This document shows positions 35,927-44,549 of a stretch of DNA of 64,000 nt, piece after piece. The DNA comes from Ferrovibrio sp036381655 (GTDB lineage Bacteria; Pseudomonadota; Alphaproteobacteria; Ferrovibrionales; Ferrovibrionaceae). The position numbers were made by a program, and so were the translations under genes. How positions within the stretch are numbered: position 1 is the stretch's first letter; each line of letters begins with the position of its first letter. The notes under the pieces are model-generated. The model did not search any database, was not told the origin of the DNA, and saw only the letters and a list, made by a program, of their open reading frames with translations. The stretch lies in NCBI RefSeq assembly GCF_036381655.1, contig NZ_DASVCJ010000068.1:58912-122911 (forward strand), in the 5' to 3' direction.

Positions 35927-38326
35927 TCATTCGACCGGTGGCGCCGCCGCAGCGCCGCTGCTTGATTGCTGCACGCCGCCGGCAACGACGCGCTGCTTGT
36001 GACCGGGGCCACCCGGCCGCATGCTCGGTGAACTGAGGGCATCGCGACGCTCCCGCTTGAGGCGCCGCTGGATGACAACCGGACATTTCTGGTCGTGGTG
36101 ATAGAGGACCTGGCAATGCAGGCACGAGATGCATTCATTCGGATTGATATGCCCCTCGGGATGGATGGCCTGCACCGGGCATTCGTTGTGACAGCGCATG
36201 CAGGGGTTGCCGCATTCGCGGTAGCGCTTCAGCCAATCGAACATGCGCAGCCGGCCCGGGATCGCCAGCGCCGCGCCCAGCGGGCAAAGATAGCGGCAGA
36301 AGAACCTTTCCACGAACAGGCCCGCGCCGATCAGCAGCAAGGCGAAGCCGACGAACCACCATTCGCGCATGAAGCGCAGGATGATGGCGGTCTTGAACGG
36401 CTCGATCTCCGCCAGCCGCTCGGCCATGCTCAGCGAGCCGAGCGAGACGCCGAACAGCACCAGAAAGACGATATATTTGATCGGCCATAGCCGTTCATGC
36501 AGGCCCCATGGCACCTTGATCTGCGGAATCTTCAGAACCCGCGCGGCACGGTTGCTCAGTTCCTGCAGGGCGCCGAATGGGCACAGCCAGCCGCAGAAAG
36601 GCCCCCTTCCCCAGAACAGCAGCGCCGCGGCAACGGCGAACCAGAGAATGAAGATCAGCGGATCGACCAGGAAGCTGGACCACTGGAAATCGGAGCGCAC
36701 GGCACCGATGAAAGCCAATACATTGACTACCGAGAGCTGCGCCTGCGCCACCCAGCCGAGCCAAACCAGCGTCACCGCCAGGTAGCCCAGCCGGATTCGA
36801 TCGAACAGCACCGGCCGCTTCACCAGCGCATCCTGGAAGAAGAAGATCGCCGTCAGCGCGGCAATCATGGCCGCCAGCACGCAGATGGAGACCAGCTTGC
36901 TGTGCCAGATGCGCAGCCAAAGCGAGCGCTGGCCATTACTCGTGCCGGTCAGATCGGCCAATAGCTGGGCCAGGGCATCACCGATATCCGTGTTTTCGGA
37001 ATTGATACTGTCGGCACCGGCACTCGCCGCCACCTGCACTTTCCCCGCCGGGGCGGTTTGCGCGACTGCCGCCGGCGCCGCCTTCTCGACATGGACGTAT
37101 TTGTCCGGCAGTGCGTAGCCGAGTTCGAAGGTACGGAATACCTTGCTCAGCGCCCCGGTCTGCCGCTGCACCAGAAGCTTGAGCGTCCAGGGCTCGGCAG
37201 CATTGAACTCGGCCTGTTCGGGAACGACAAAAACGTCGACATCCTTGAAGGACGGCGCCCCGGCGGCGGCGAGCCCGCCGATGCGGAAATGCTGCTTGTC
37301 GTGGAAGCGGATCGTCTCGGTGCCCTGCACCAGCTCGATGCGGTCGAATATGCCGCCGCGAACATAGCCCGAGCCCTTGAAGGAATAACGCCCGCCGCCG
37401 GTGACCAGTATGGCTTCCTGTCCCGGCCTGAGTCTGCTTGCTATATTGGCATATTCCTCCTCGCCCAGCAGGCTGCGGCCGATTGCAGGCTGGCTGACAA
37501 GGGCAACGTAGAGGTCAATGAAGCCGCTTTCCGGATCGCCCGCTTCCTGCCGTTTCGCAGCTTCTGCGTCGTCAGCGAAGGCGTCATTGACCTCGCCGAC
37601 TGTCAGCTGCAGGCGGCGGATGGCGCCTTCGCCCAGCAATGCCTGCCAGTTCGCGATATCCCCTGCCTGCCGGTCGACTTTGCGCTGATCGCGCTGAACC
37701 GCCTCCGGCTCGGCCGCGCCGGCGATGCGGCGGGCAACCCGCGCCGCCGAGCGGGTCAGGCTGTCGCCAATCACCATGACGGTGACGGTTGCGCCGCTGA
37801 CGATATCGACGGCTGGCGACTTGTCGCCCGAGTCCGCCGCCCGCATCGGATCAAAGCCGTTGTAGCCGGCGAGAAAGGTCTCGATCTTGCGCTGGGGAAT
37901 GCCGATCAGGACGATCGGCTCGTGATGTTCGACAAGCCGTGAGCCGGTGATGACGCCTTTGGGATCAACGCCAACCAGAATCCGGATCGGTTTGCCGGAA
38001 TAGCCGGCAGCGTTGACGTAGTCGGTGTTCAGATAAACATAACCGATCAGCTTGTCCGCTTTGTATGCGGCAACGATCGGCGGCGTACCCTGGGGCGGGC
38101 CGAACCGGTCGGCACCCGGCACCAGATCGCCAGGCTGGGCTTGCGGCAGATACCGCAGGAGACCGGCTTCCGCTTGCGCCGGTCCTGCAGCGATCAGAAA
38201 AGCGAACAGCGCCACAGTCAGCCCAGACAATATCGTGATCAGGAGATGCGGGCCGGTCCGTCGCGTTTGGTATCCGATTGGATTCAGCACTGAAAGCTCG
38301 GTGTCTCTGTCCGCGATGAGACGCAT
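35927..38326 (-). CDS. nosR: Nitrous oxide reduction regulator/electron donor NosR
   Basis: 799 residues from ATG 38326; the open frame reaches 38410 but the added part looks non-coding. After a signal-like helix comes a periplasmic FMN-binding domain with flavinylation motif VDIVSGATVTVM, then membrane helices with CGWLCPFGALQELSNRA and CRYLCPLGAALAIPGR polyferredoxin-type motifs, and two C-terminal [4Fe-4S] sites (CGNPCMRCHNECP; CISCLHCQVLYHHDQKCP). NosR supplies electrons to NosZ and is needed for nos expression. First gene of the operon. Confidence 0.95.
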   Translation of the reverse strand: MRLIADRDTELSVLNPIGYQTRRTGPHLLITILSGLTVALFAFLIAAGPAQAEAGLLRYLPQAQPGDLVPGADRFGPPQGTPPIVAAYKADKLIGYVYLNTDYVNAAGYSGKPIRILVGVDPKGVITGSRLVEHHEPIVLIGIPQRKIETFLAGYNGFDPMRAADSGDKSPAVDIVSGATVTVMVIGDSLTRSAARVARRIAGAAEPEAVQRDQRKVDRQAGDIANWQALLGEGAIRRLQLTVGEVNDAFADDAEAAKRQEAGDPESGFIDLYVALVSQPAIGRSLLGEEEYANIASRLRPGQEAILVTGGGRYSFKGSGYVRGGIFDRIELVQGTETIRFHDKQHFRIGGLAAAGAPSFKDVDVFVVPEQAEFNAAEPWTLKLLVQRQTGALSKVFRTFELGYALPDKYVHVEKAAPAAVAQTAPAGKVQVAASAGADSINSENTDIGDALAQLLADLTGTSNGQRSLWLRIWHSKLVSICVLAAMIAALTAIFFFQDALVKRPVLFDRIRLGYLAVTLVWLGWVAQAQLSVVNVLAFIGAVRSDFQWSSFLVDPLIFILWFAVAAALLFWGRGPFCGWLCPFGALQELSNRAARVLKIPQIKVPWGLHERLWPIKYIVFLVLFGVSLGSLSMAERLAEIEPFKTAIILRFMREWWFVGFALLLIGAGLFVERFFCRYLCPLGAALAIPGRLRMFDWLKRYRECGNPCMRCHNECPVQAIHPEGHINPNECISCLHCQVLYHHDQKCPVVIQRRLKRERRDALSSPSMRPGGPGHKQRVVAGGVQQSSSGAAAAPPVE

Positions 38327-38449
38327 GCAATGACGCGCATCGATCCGTCTCGCCGCAGGCCGGGGTTGGCGCTGCTTGCGGCCGCCGCCGCGAAAATGCA
38401 TCGGCCGCACTTGTTAGGAAGCGAATACCGCCGACCGGCTGTCGTAACA

Positions 38450-38463
38450 TTGCTCTAGATCAA
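38450..38463. promoter_or_regulatory. FNR/NnrR-type box upstream of nosR
   Basis: TTGCTCTAGATCAA matches TTGAT-N4-ATCAA except for one base of the left half. It is 124 bp before the nosR start and 59 bp before the divergent ferritin-like gene, so it could serve either or both. Assignment rests on consensus and position. Confidence 0.5.
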
Positions 38464-38521
38464 TTCGGGCCGCCGAAAACGTGATTTATTCTTGACCTGA
38501 AATCACCGCCGGAGATCGAAA

Positions 38522-39442
38522 ATGGGCAATTTGCTGTCCAGCGCACCCGAGATGGGCGTCGCCAGCTTGACGGAGCTCATCGGGATCGCCCATGCGCTGG
38601 AGGCAGAGTCGGTGCGCCGCTACGAATTGCTGGCGGGCGAAATGAAGCGCCTCGGCGCTCTCGATACCGCCGCGACGTTTCGCCTGCTGCTGAAGGAGGA
38701 GCAGGGGCATATCGACGCCGTGGAAAGCTGGGCGGCCGATCTTCATGAGACGGTACCGTCCACCGCCTCCTTCACCTGGCGATTGCCGCCGGATATCGCT
38801 TCGTCCTGGGATGAGGTCTCAGGCAGCGCTCTGCTGACACCCTATCGCGCCCTCTCCATCGCGGTCACGAACGAGGAGCGTGCCTTCGCTTACTATACTT
38901 ATATCGCAGCACATACCGATAACCCTCGCATTGCGAGGGCGGCGGAGGAGATGGCGCAGGAGGAACTGCGCCATGCCACGCATTTACGCCAATTCCGCCG
39001 CCGGGCCTATCATCAGGAACGCCACGAGACGCCCGAGATCCGACAGGCGCTCTCAAGCCTGCCGGCGTTCGAGGCGCGCATACGCGACCTCTGTCAGAGG
39101 GCCGCGCGCGAGCATATCGGCATCGCCGCCGAATTGCACAGGCGGGGTGACGTTGTCAGTACGGCCCTGATCGCCGACCTGGCGAGGCAGGAAATCCAGT
39201 CAGCCGGCCCGGCCGCCACCATCGCGGATATCGGCGAAGACCTGCACGGCGATCCCGTCGCGTTGCTGCACCGGGCCAAGGCGCCGGTCGAGCGGCTGGC
39301 GGAATTCTGCGAGCTTGTCGCGATGAAGGCGGAGTCGGAGGCGGTACTTGCCGCAGCGCAGAAGACTCTGTCGGATGCCGTCGCGGTCCTGGCCCGGATC
39401 GCCCTGCGCGCGGAACAGCTGGATGAACTGCGGTCTGCATAA
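38522..39442 (+). CDS. Ferritin-like (rubrerythrin-type) diiron protein
   Basis: 306 residues, all helical. Two carboxylate/His motifs of a ferritin-like four-helix bundle appear: AHALEAESVRRYELLAGEM with LLLKEEQGHIDAVESW, and TNEERAFAYYTYIA with MAQEELRHATHL. They suggest one or two diiron sites. No rubredoxin domain. The C-terminal third is helical with unknown role. It precedes the nsrR-like gene by 12 bp and is divergent from nosR, so a role in iron, NO or peroxide handling during denitrification is plausible but unproven. Confidence 0.8.
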   Translation: MGNLLSSAPEMGVASLTELIGIAHALEAESVRRYELLAGEMKRLGALDTAATFRLLLKEEQGHIDAVESWAADLHETVPSTASFTWRLPPDIASSWDEVSGSALLTPYRALSIAVTNEERAFAYYTYIAAHTDNPRIARAAEEMAQEELRHATHLRQFRRRAYHQERHETPEIRQALSSLPAFEARIRDLCQRAAREHIGIAAELHRRGDVVSTALIADLARQEIQSAGPAATIADIGEDLHGDPVALLHRAKAPVERLAEFCELVAMKAESEAVLAAAQKTLSDAVAVLARIALRAEQLDELRSA

Positions 39443-39454
39443 CCGGATTCTGCG

Positions 39455-39937
39455 ATGCACCTGACCACATTCACCGATTACAGCCTGCGGGTGATGATGT
39501 ATGTCGCCTTGAGTGCGGATCTTGTCACCATCGACAAGATCGCGGCGGCCTATGGAATCTCGCGCAATCATCTGATGAAGGTGGTGTTCCGGTTGGGCCA
39601 GCTCGGCTATCTCGAAACCATTCGCGGCAAAGGCGGAGGCATGCGCCTCGCCCGTCCTCCCGGAAATATCACGATCGGCAGACTGATACGGCAGACCGAA
39701 GACGATATCGGGCTCGTCGAGTGCTTTCAGCGCAGAGGCCGCTCCTGCACAATAGCGCCCGCCTGCATCCTGAGGGGCGTCATGAGGGAGGCCCTGGATG
39801 CCTTTCTCGCCGTGCTGGACGGCTATACTCTCGCGGACCTGATAGAACCGAAGCGCCAGCTATGCCGGTTGCTGGCTATCCCGGCGCCCCTGACAAAGCC
39901 GCATTCGGGCGCCTTGCCCGGCAAGCGGCAACCATAA
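39455..39937 (+). CDS. nsrR: Rrf2 family NO-sensing regulator, NsrR-like
   Basis: 160 residues. Winged helix with MHLTTFTDYSLRVMMYVAL and GISRNHLMKVVFRLGQLGY, wing RGKGGGMRLARPPG. Cluster-binding cysteines Cys90, Cys98 and Cys104 fall in LVECFQRRGRSCTIAPACIL; the C-x7-C-x5-C spacing and IAPAC are like NsrR (E. coli has a shorter first gap). NsrR represses NO-defence and denitrification genes until NO destroys its Fe-S cluster. Location beside nos genes and a ferritin-like gene supports the call. Confidence 0.88.
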   Translation: MHLTTFTDYSLRVMMYVALSADLVTIDKIAAAYGISRNHLMKVVFRLGQLGYLETIRGKGGGMRLARPPGNITIGRLIRQTEDDIGLVECFQRRGRSCTIAPACILRGVMREALDAFLAVLDGYTLADLIEPKRQLCRLLAIPAPLTKPHSGALPGKRQP

Positions 39938-40059
39938 ACACCGCCGCCACGCCACAGTTTCGGGTGTACAAGATCATGGCAATCCGCTAGTGATCGCCGG
40001 TCGATCAACGGCTGTTTCCACCATACCCCTATGCCATTCAGCAGCGGCCGGGACTGCAG

Positions 40060-41193
40060 ATGAGCAAATCGTCTTCCGATGCGTTCGATGTCATTGTCGT
40101 CGGAGGCGGCATCGTCGGATCGTCGATTGCCTGGGGCCTGGCCAAGCTCGGGCAGAAAGTGGCCGTGCTCGATGAAGGCGACGATGCCTATCGGGCGTCG
40201 CGCGGCAACTTCGCCCTGATATGGGTGCAAAGCAAGGGCCTCGGGATGCCGGCCTATGCCGCCTGGACGGTCAGGTCGGCCCGGGCCTGGCCAGGCTTTG
40301 CCGAGGAACTGCGCCAGCAGACCGGGTTTGACCTCTCTTTGCAGCAGAATGGCGGCTTCCAACTGGCGCTGAGCGAGCCTGAATTGGAGACACGTGCGCA
40401 GCGGCTGCGGCGCCTGCAGGACCAGCCGGACATGCCGCGATATGGCTGCGAAATCCTGCCCTCGGAGAAGATCAGGGCCATGCTTCCGGCGATCGGCCCG
40501 CAAGTCGTCGGCGGCAGCTATTGCCCCCTGGACGGCCATGTCAATTCGCTGCGTCTTTTTCGCGCTCTGCACGCCGGGATGCAGGAATTCGGGACCGAAT
40601 ACAGGCCGAACCACAATGTCGACCGCATCGAATGCAGCAATGGAGAATTCCGCATCCATTCGGCGGGGCGCGAATTGCGGTCCGGCAGGCTCGTGCTGGC
40701 GGCTGGTCTCGGCAATCGGCGGCTGGCACCGATGGTCGGCCTCGATGCCCCGGTTCGGCCGCAACGCGGGCAATTGATCGTTACCGAGAAGACAATGCCG
40801 TTTTTGCCCCATCCGATCGTCACGATCCGGCAGGCCGACGAAGGCGGCGTCATGATCGGCGATTCTCACGAGGAAGCCGGTTTCGATTCCGATTTGCGAA
40901 CGCAGGTCCTTTCGGTCATGGCGGACCGCGCCATACGCATGTTTCCCGTTCTTGCCGGGCTGAATGTGGTCCGTAGCTGGGCGGCGTTGCGCGTGATGAC
41001 GAAAGACGGCTTTCCGGTTTACGAGCAGTCGGAGACCTGCCCAGGCGCCTTCATCGCCACCTGTCACAGCGGTATCACCTTGGCAGCGAGTCATGCATTG
41101 ATCCTGCCCCGCTGGATCGTGCAGGGAGAGCGGCCGGCCAAAGACTTTGGCGCCTTCAGCGCACGGAGGTTTCATGTTCCATCGACTGCCTAG
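40060..41193 (+). CDS. FAD-dependent amine/amino-acid dehydrogenase subunit (DAO family; OoxB/HcnC-like)
   Basis: 377 residues. N-terminal Rossmann motif VIVVGGGIVGSSIAWGLAKLG, DAO-family core, and C-terminal VVRSWAALRVMTKDGFPVYE with TCHSGITLAASHAL. It resembles the catalytic beta subunit of heteromeric enzymes such as opine oxidase, D-hydroxyproline dehydrogenase and hydrogen cyanide synthase. The small [2Fe-2S] and the second flavin subunit are encoded directly downstream, overlapping by 20 and 4 bp. Substrate is probably a secondary amine or D-amino acid, not identifiable here. Confidence 0.88.
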   Translation: MSKSSSDAFDVIVVGGGIVGSSIAWGLAKLGQKVAVLDEGDDAYRASRGNFALIWVQSKGLGMPAYAAWTVRSARAWPGFAEELRQQTGFDLSLQQNGGFQLALSEPELETRAQRLRRLQDQPDMPRYGCEILPSEKIRAMLPAIGPQVVGGSYCPLDGHVNSLRLFRALHAGMQEFGTEYRPNHNVDRIECSNGEFRIHSAGRELRSGRLVLAAGLGNRRLAPMVGLDAPVRPQRGQLIVTEKTMPFLPHPIVTIRQADEGGVMIGDSHEEAGFDSDLRTQVLSVMADRAIRMFPVLAGLNVVRSWAALRVMTKDGFPVYEQSETCPGAFIATCHSGITLAASHALILPRWIVQGERPAKDFGAFSARRFHVPSTA

Positions 41194-41470
41194 CGCGGCG
41201 GCTGAGATCGTCACCATATCGGTCGATGGCAGGCCGGTTGCCGCCCGCAAAGGCGATTCCGTTGCAGCCGCCATGCTGGCGGCCGGCATCGTGCAGAATC
41301 GGACGACGCCGGTTTCCGCTGCGCCGCGCGGGCCTTATTGCATGATGGGCGTCTGCTTCGAATGCCTGGTGATGATCGACGGGATCGGCAGCCGCCAAGG
41401 CTGCATGACCCTGGTGGCCGACGGCATGGTTGTCGAAACGCAGCTCGGAAAGCGCGAGCCTGGCCGATGA
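41174..41470 (+). CDS. Small [2Fe-2S] subunit of the three-subunit dehydrogenase (HcnA-like)
   Basis: 98 residues from ATG 41174, with GGAGG at 41165-41169; the open frame extends further inside the previous gene but has no better start. A plant-type ferredoxin fold has Cys56-x4-Cys61-x2-Cys64-x12-Cys77. The start lies within the end of the DAO gene, and the stop overlaps the next start (ATGA), showing tight coupling. It passes electrons between the flavin subunits. Confidence 0.9.
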   Translation: MFHRLPSAAAEIVTISVDGRPVAARKGDSVAAAMLAAGIVQNRTTPVSAAPRGPYCMMGVCFECLVMIDGIGSRQGCMTLVADGMVVETQLGKREPGR

Positions 41471-42888
41471 CGGATCAGATCGCCCCTCATTACGACGTCG
41501 TGGTGGTCGGCGGCGGACCGGCCGGACTTGCGGCAGCGACGCTGACCGCCCGCGCCGGCTTGAAGACGGCATTATTCGACGAGCAGCCGGGCCCGGGCGG
41601 GCAAATCTATCGCGCGATCACGCAAACCCCGCTGCAAAGCCGATCGGTACTGGGCGGGGATTATTGGCGGGGTCAAATCCTGGTCGACGATTTTCTGGCC
41701 AGCAAGGCGGCGTATGTTCCGAACACGACCGTCTGGAGCGTGTCACGCAACCGCGAGATCGGCGTCTCGTCGGCAGGCAAGGCTCGGATGGTGACGGCGC
41801 AGCGCATCATCCTGGCAACCGGCGCCCAGGAGCGGCCGTTCCCGGTTCCCGGCTGGACACTGCCCGGCGTCATGACAGCGGGCGCAGCGCAGATCCTGCT
41901 CAAATCCTTCGGCCTGGCGCCGCAGCGGCCGGTCGTGCTCGCAGGCTGCGGCCCGCTGCTCTGGCTGCTGGCCTGGCAGATGCAGAATGCCGGCGCGGTC
42001 GTCGATGCCATCCTGGACACCACTCCGCGCGCCAACTGGATGCGGGCTTTGCCGCATTTGCCCGCGTTCCTGACTTCGCCTTATTTCCTGAAGGGACTGA
42101 AGCTGATGCTCGGCGTCCGGCGGCGTGTACGGGTCATCAGCGAAGTCGTCGATCTGGCTGCGGAAGGGGATGGCCGCGTTGAAGCCGTGACCTATAGCAC
42201 GGCGTCAGGCCGGATCGCTCGCCTGCCTGCCGAGACCTTGCTGCTGCACCAGGGGGTGACGCCGAATGTCAACCTGGCGATGTCGATCGGCATCCCGCAT
42301 CGCTGGAGCGACGAGCAAGCCTGCTGGGAGCCGGAACTGGACGCCGACGGCAATACGGCAATCGAAGGCATCATGATCGCCGGCGATGGCGGCGGCATCA
42401 TCGGCGCCAGGGCGGCTGAGGAGCGCGGTCGGCTGGCGGCCTTGGGGACTATCCGTGCCTTGAAGGGGCAAACCGCAGCGGCCGGCGCCGGCGACGCAGA
42501 ACTGATTCGCCATCGCCTGCGGCGCCAGATCTCCGGCCGAGCCTTCCTCGACCGGCTTTACCGGCCGGCCGCTCAATTCCGCCGCCCGCGCGGCGATACG
42601 ATCGTTTGCCGCTGCGAAGAGGTCACGGCACGGCAGGTCATGACCACGGCCGCGCTCGGCTGCACCGGCCCCAATCAAATGAAGGCCTTTTCGCGATGTG
42701 GCATGGGGCCTTGCCAGGGTCGGCTTTGCGGGTTGACGGTGACCGAATTGCTGGCCGAGGCGCATGGCATAACGCCGGAGCGGGTCGGATATTACCGGTT
42801 GCGCGCGCCCATAAAGCCGATCACGCTTGGCGAACTGGCGCAGCTGCCCACGGACGACGCAGCGATGAAGGCGGTCATTCGCACCTGA
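41467..42888 (+). CDS. NAD(P)/FAD oxidoreductase subunit with BFD-like [2Fe-2S] domain (OoxA/HcnB-like)
   Basis: 473 residues from ATG 41467. Starts HYDVVVVGGGPAGLAAATLT, has a second Rossmann region (GLAPQRPVVLAGCGPLLWLL) and a C-terminal BFD-like domain with TIVCRCEEVTARQV, CTGPNQMKAFSRCGMGPCQG and RLCG, ligands for a [2Fe-2S] cluster. This is the alpha subunit of the heterotrimeric dehydrogenase encoded with the two genes just upstream. Confidence 0.9.
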   Translation: MTDQIAPHYDVVVVGGGPAGLAAATLTARAGLKTALFDEQPGPGGQIYRAITQTPLQSRSVLGGDYWRGQILVDDFLASKAAYVPNTTVWSVSRNREIGVSSAGKARMVTAQRIILATGAQERPFPVPGWTLPGVMTAGAAQILLKSFGLAPQRPVVLAGCGPLLWLLAWQMQNAGAVVDAILDTTPRANWMRALPHLPAFLTSPYFLKGLKLMLGVRRRVRVISEVVDLAAEGDGRVEAVTYSTASGRIARLPAETLLLHQGVTPNVNLAMSIGIPHRWSDEQACWEPELDADGNTAIEGIMIAGDGGGIIGARAAEERGRLAALGTIRALKGQTAAAGAGDAELIRHRLRRQISGRAFLDRLYRPAAQFRRPRGDTIVCRCEEVTARQVMTTAALGCTGPNQMKAFSRCGMGPCQGRLCGLTVTELLAEAHGITPERVGYYRLRAPIKPITLGELAQLPTDDAAMKAVIRT

Positions 42889-42902
42889 TCGCGGCTGCGG
42901 CG

Positions 42903-43415
42903 CTAGGGCCGACCCTCGAAGTCCGTTGAGATTTCGCGGGCGATGAAAGCGGAGGCATGCCGCCATGCCTCGTCGGTATCGCCCCGGAAACTGAAGGAGC
43001 GGGCAAACGCAACCTTGCCTTTCCGGACATCCGTGATATCGATTTGCACCGACAGAACAAGCGTGCTCATTTTACGGACCACGCCTCGCATCAGGTAATC
43101 CGCGCCGCTGTTTTGCGCATCCTGCAGAACCCGGTCCGCATCCATTCCGCTGACACAGGACCGGTCGCCGCAAGCGATATCGACAATGTCGAACTTCCGC
43201 GTTGCGCTCAACCCGTCGCGCAGATCATCCGATAATTGCCGCAGGCGGGATTCATGGGCGAGCCTTTTATCCTGTATCTCGCCGGAGGTATCGAGAAAGC
43301 CGAATTCAAGAATGGCCAGGTTCGGAGCGGATATCGCTGGCTTGGCAAAAACCGCCGCGATGGACAAATTCAGGGCTACGGCCAGCGCAGCGCCATATGC
43401 AGCCTTCGATCCCAT
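42903..43415 (-). CDS. DUF2380 domain protein (exported)
   Basis: 170 residues. A signal peptide (about 1-29) is cut near ISA-PNL, followed by LAILEFGFLDTSGE and a fold like the curli-assembly CsgG/DUF2380 group. Two cysteines (CGDRSC) could form a disulfide in the periplasm. It is convergent with the dehydrogenase operon and 90 bp after the LysR gene on the same strand. Function unknown. Confidence 0.78.
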   Translation of the reverse strand: MGSKAAYGAALAVALNLSIAAVFAKPAISAPNLAILEFGFLDTSGEIQDKRLAHESRLRQLSDDLRDGLSATRKFDIVDIACGDRSCVSGMDADRVLQDAQNSGADYLMRGVVRKMSTLVLSVQIDITDVRKGKVAFARSFSFRGDTDEAWRHASAFIAREISTDFEGRP

Positions 43416-43505
43416 CGAAACGGAAAACGGTCAGGCAGCGACTCCGGTTCCCGCGGATCGGTAAATGTCGATGCGTTCCTGGCCGGTTCGGCGGTCGTGT
43501 CGCTG

Positions 43506-44432
43506 CTATCGGTTGGGCGGCCTTTGCTGCGGCAGAAACAGGCCTTTGTCCCAGCTCGGCTCCGGGGCATAGAGCGCCTGAAGATAGTCGACGAAGGCGC
43601 TGACGCTTGCCGGCACGAAATTGGTTGCCGGATAGACGGCGAAAATGCCGACATCGGTTGCGCCTGGATGATCCGGCAGAACCACCTGCAGGGCGCCGGC
43701 CCGCAACTCCCCGCTGACATCCCAGGTGGAGCGCAGGGCAATACCCAGGCCCGCGATGGCCAGCTCGCGCACCACTTCGCTGGAATTGGTCCGCACCGCG
43801 CTTTCGCCATGCACCAGAACTGGCCCGTTTCCGCCTTCGAGCCGCCACGGCAATTGCGATGCCGCGGCCAGGAGGCGGTGTTCTGCCAGATCCTCCAGCG
43901 TCTTTGGAATTCCGTGCCGCGCCAGATATTCCGGACTGGCGCAGAGGACGCGGCGGTTGGGCGCCAGGCGGCGGCCGGCAAGACCATTGCCGACGTTCGG
44001 CGCGATGCGGATGGCAAGGTCGAAGCGCTCGGCGAGCAGATCGGCATAGGCATCCGTCAGGTCCAGCTCGATCTTCAGGCGCGGCCAGCGATCTAGGAAG
44101 GGCTTCAGATGCGGCGCGACATGGAGGCGGCCGAAAGAGGTCGGCGCCGAGATGCGCAAACGCCCACTCGGCTCGCCGGCAACACCGGTGACCAGACGCT
44201 CCGCTTCCTGCGAGGCTGCCAGGATTTCGACCACCCGCTCGTAGAAACGCTGGCCGGCCTCGGTGGTCGTCAGCTTCCGGGTGGTCCGGTGCAGCAGCCG
44301 CGCGCCCAGGCGTTCCTCCAGCCGGGCGATCCGCTTCGAGACCATGGCAGGCGACAAGTTCAGCGCCCGCCCCGCCGCTGCGAGGCTGCCGGTTTCGATC
44401 ACCCGGGCATAAAGCTCATATTCTTTGTCCAT
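43506..44432 (-). CDS. LysR family transcriptional regulator
   Basis: 308 residues from ATG 44432 (AAGGA 6 bp upstream); an ATG at 44462 also keeps frame. HTH at ELYARVIETGSLAAAGRALN, then LSPAMVSKRIARLEERLG. Effector domain starts at GRLRISAPTSFGRLHVAPHL, typical of the CrgA/AphB-like branch. It is divergent from malate synthase G; the 117-bp gap has an inverted repeat (44464-44491). Direct control of glcB is possible but not proven. Confidence 0.92.
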   Translation of the reverse strand: MDKEYELYARVIETGSLAAAGRALNLSPAMVSKRIARLEERLGARLLHRTTRKLTTTEAGQRFYERVVEILAASQEAERLVTGVAGEPSGRLRISAPTSFGRLHVAPHLKPFLDRWPRLKIELDLTDAYADLLAERFDLAIRIAPNVGNGLAGRRLAPNRRVLCASPEYLARHGIPKTLEDLAEHRLLAAASQLPWRLEGGNGPVLVHGESAVRTNSSEVVRELAIAGLGIALRSTWDVSGELRAGALQVVLPDHPGATDVGIFAVYPATNFVPASVSAFVDYLQALYAPEPSWDKGLFLPQQRPPNR

Positions 44433-44463
44433 GCCATTCCTTCTCATAAGGAACGGCTGCATT

Positions 44464-44491
44464 CAATTCTATTCATCTACAGAAAGAATTG
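44464..44491. promoter_or_regulatory. Inverted repeat between LysR gene and malate synthase
   Basis: CAATTCT (44464-44470) and AGAATTG (44485-44491) face each other across 14 bp. They lie 32 bp upstream of the LysR start and 58 bp before glcB. Arms separated by over one turn are common for LysR tetramer contacts. Confidence 0.4.
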
Positions 44492-44549
44492 TCACTCTGG
44501 TAAATTGCGGCAACAGCCTAAATCCACCCGGGAAACCTTAGGAAACGCC

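Noticed and set aside
38498..38515. A second FNR box (TTGACCTGAAATCA) before the ferritin-like gene
   Set aside because: The half-sites are out of register with TTGAT-N4-ATCAA, so it is not a symmetric match.
40060..42888. Hydrogen cyanide synthase (hcnABC)
   Set aside because: The subunits are of that wider family, but gene order differs and no cyanide-linked neighbour exists; a general three-subunit amine dehydrogenase is safer.
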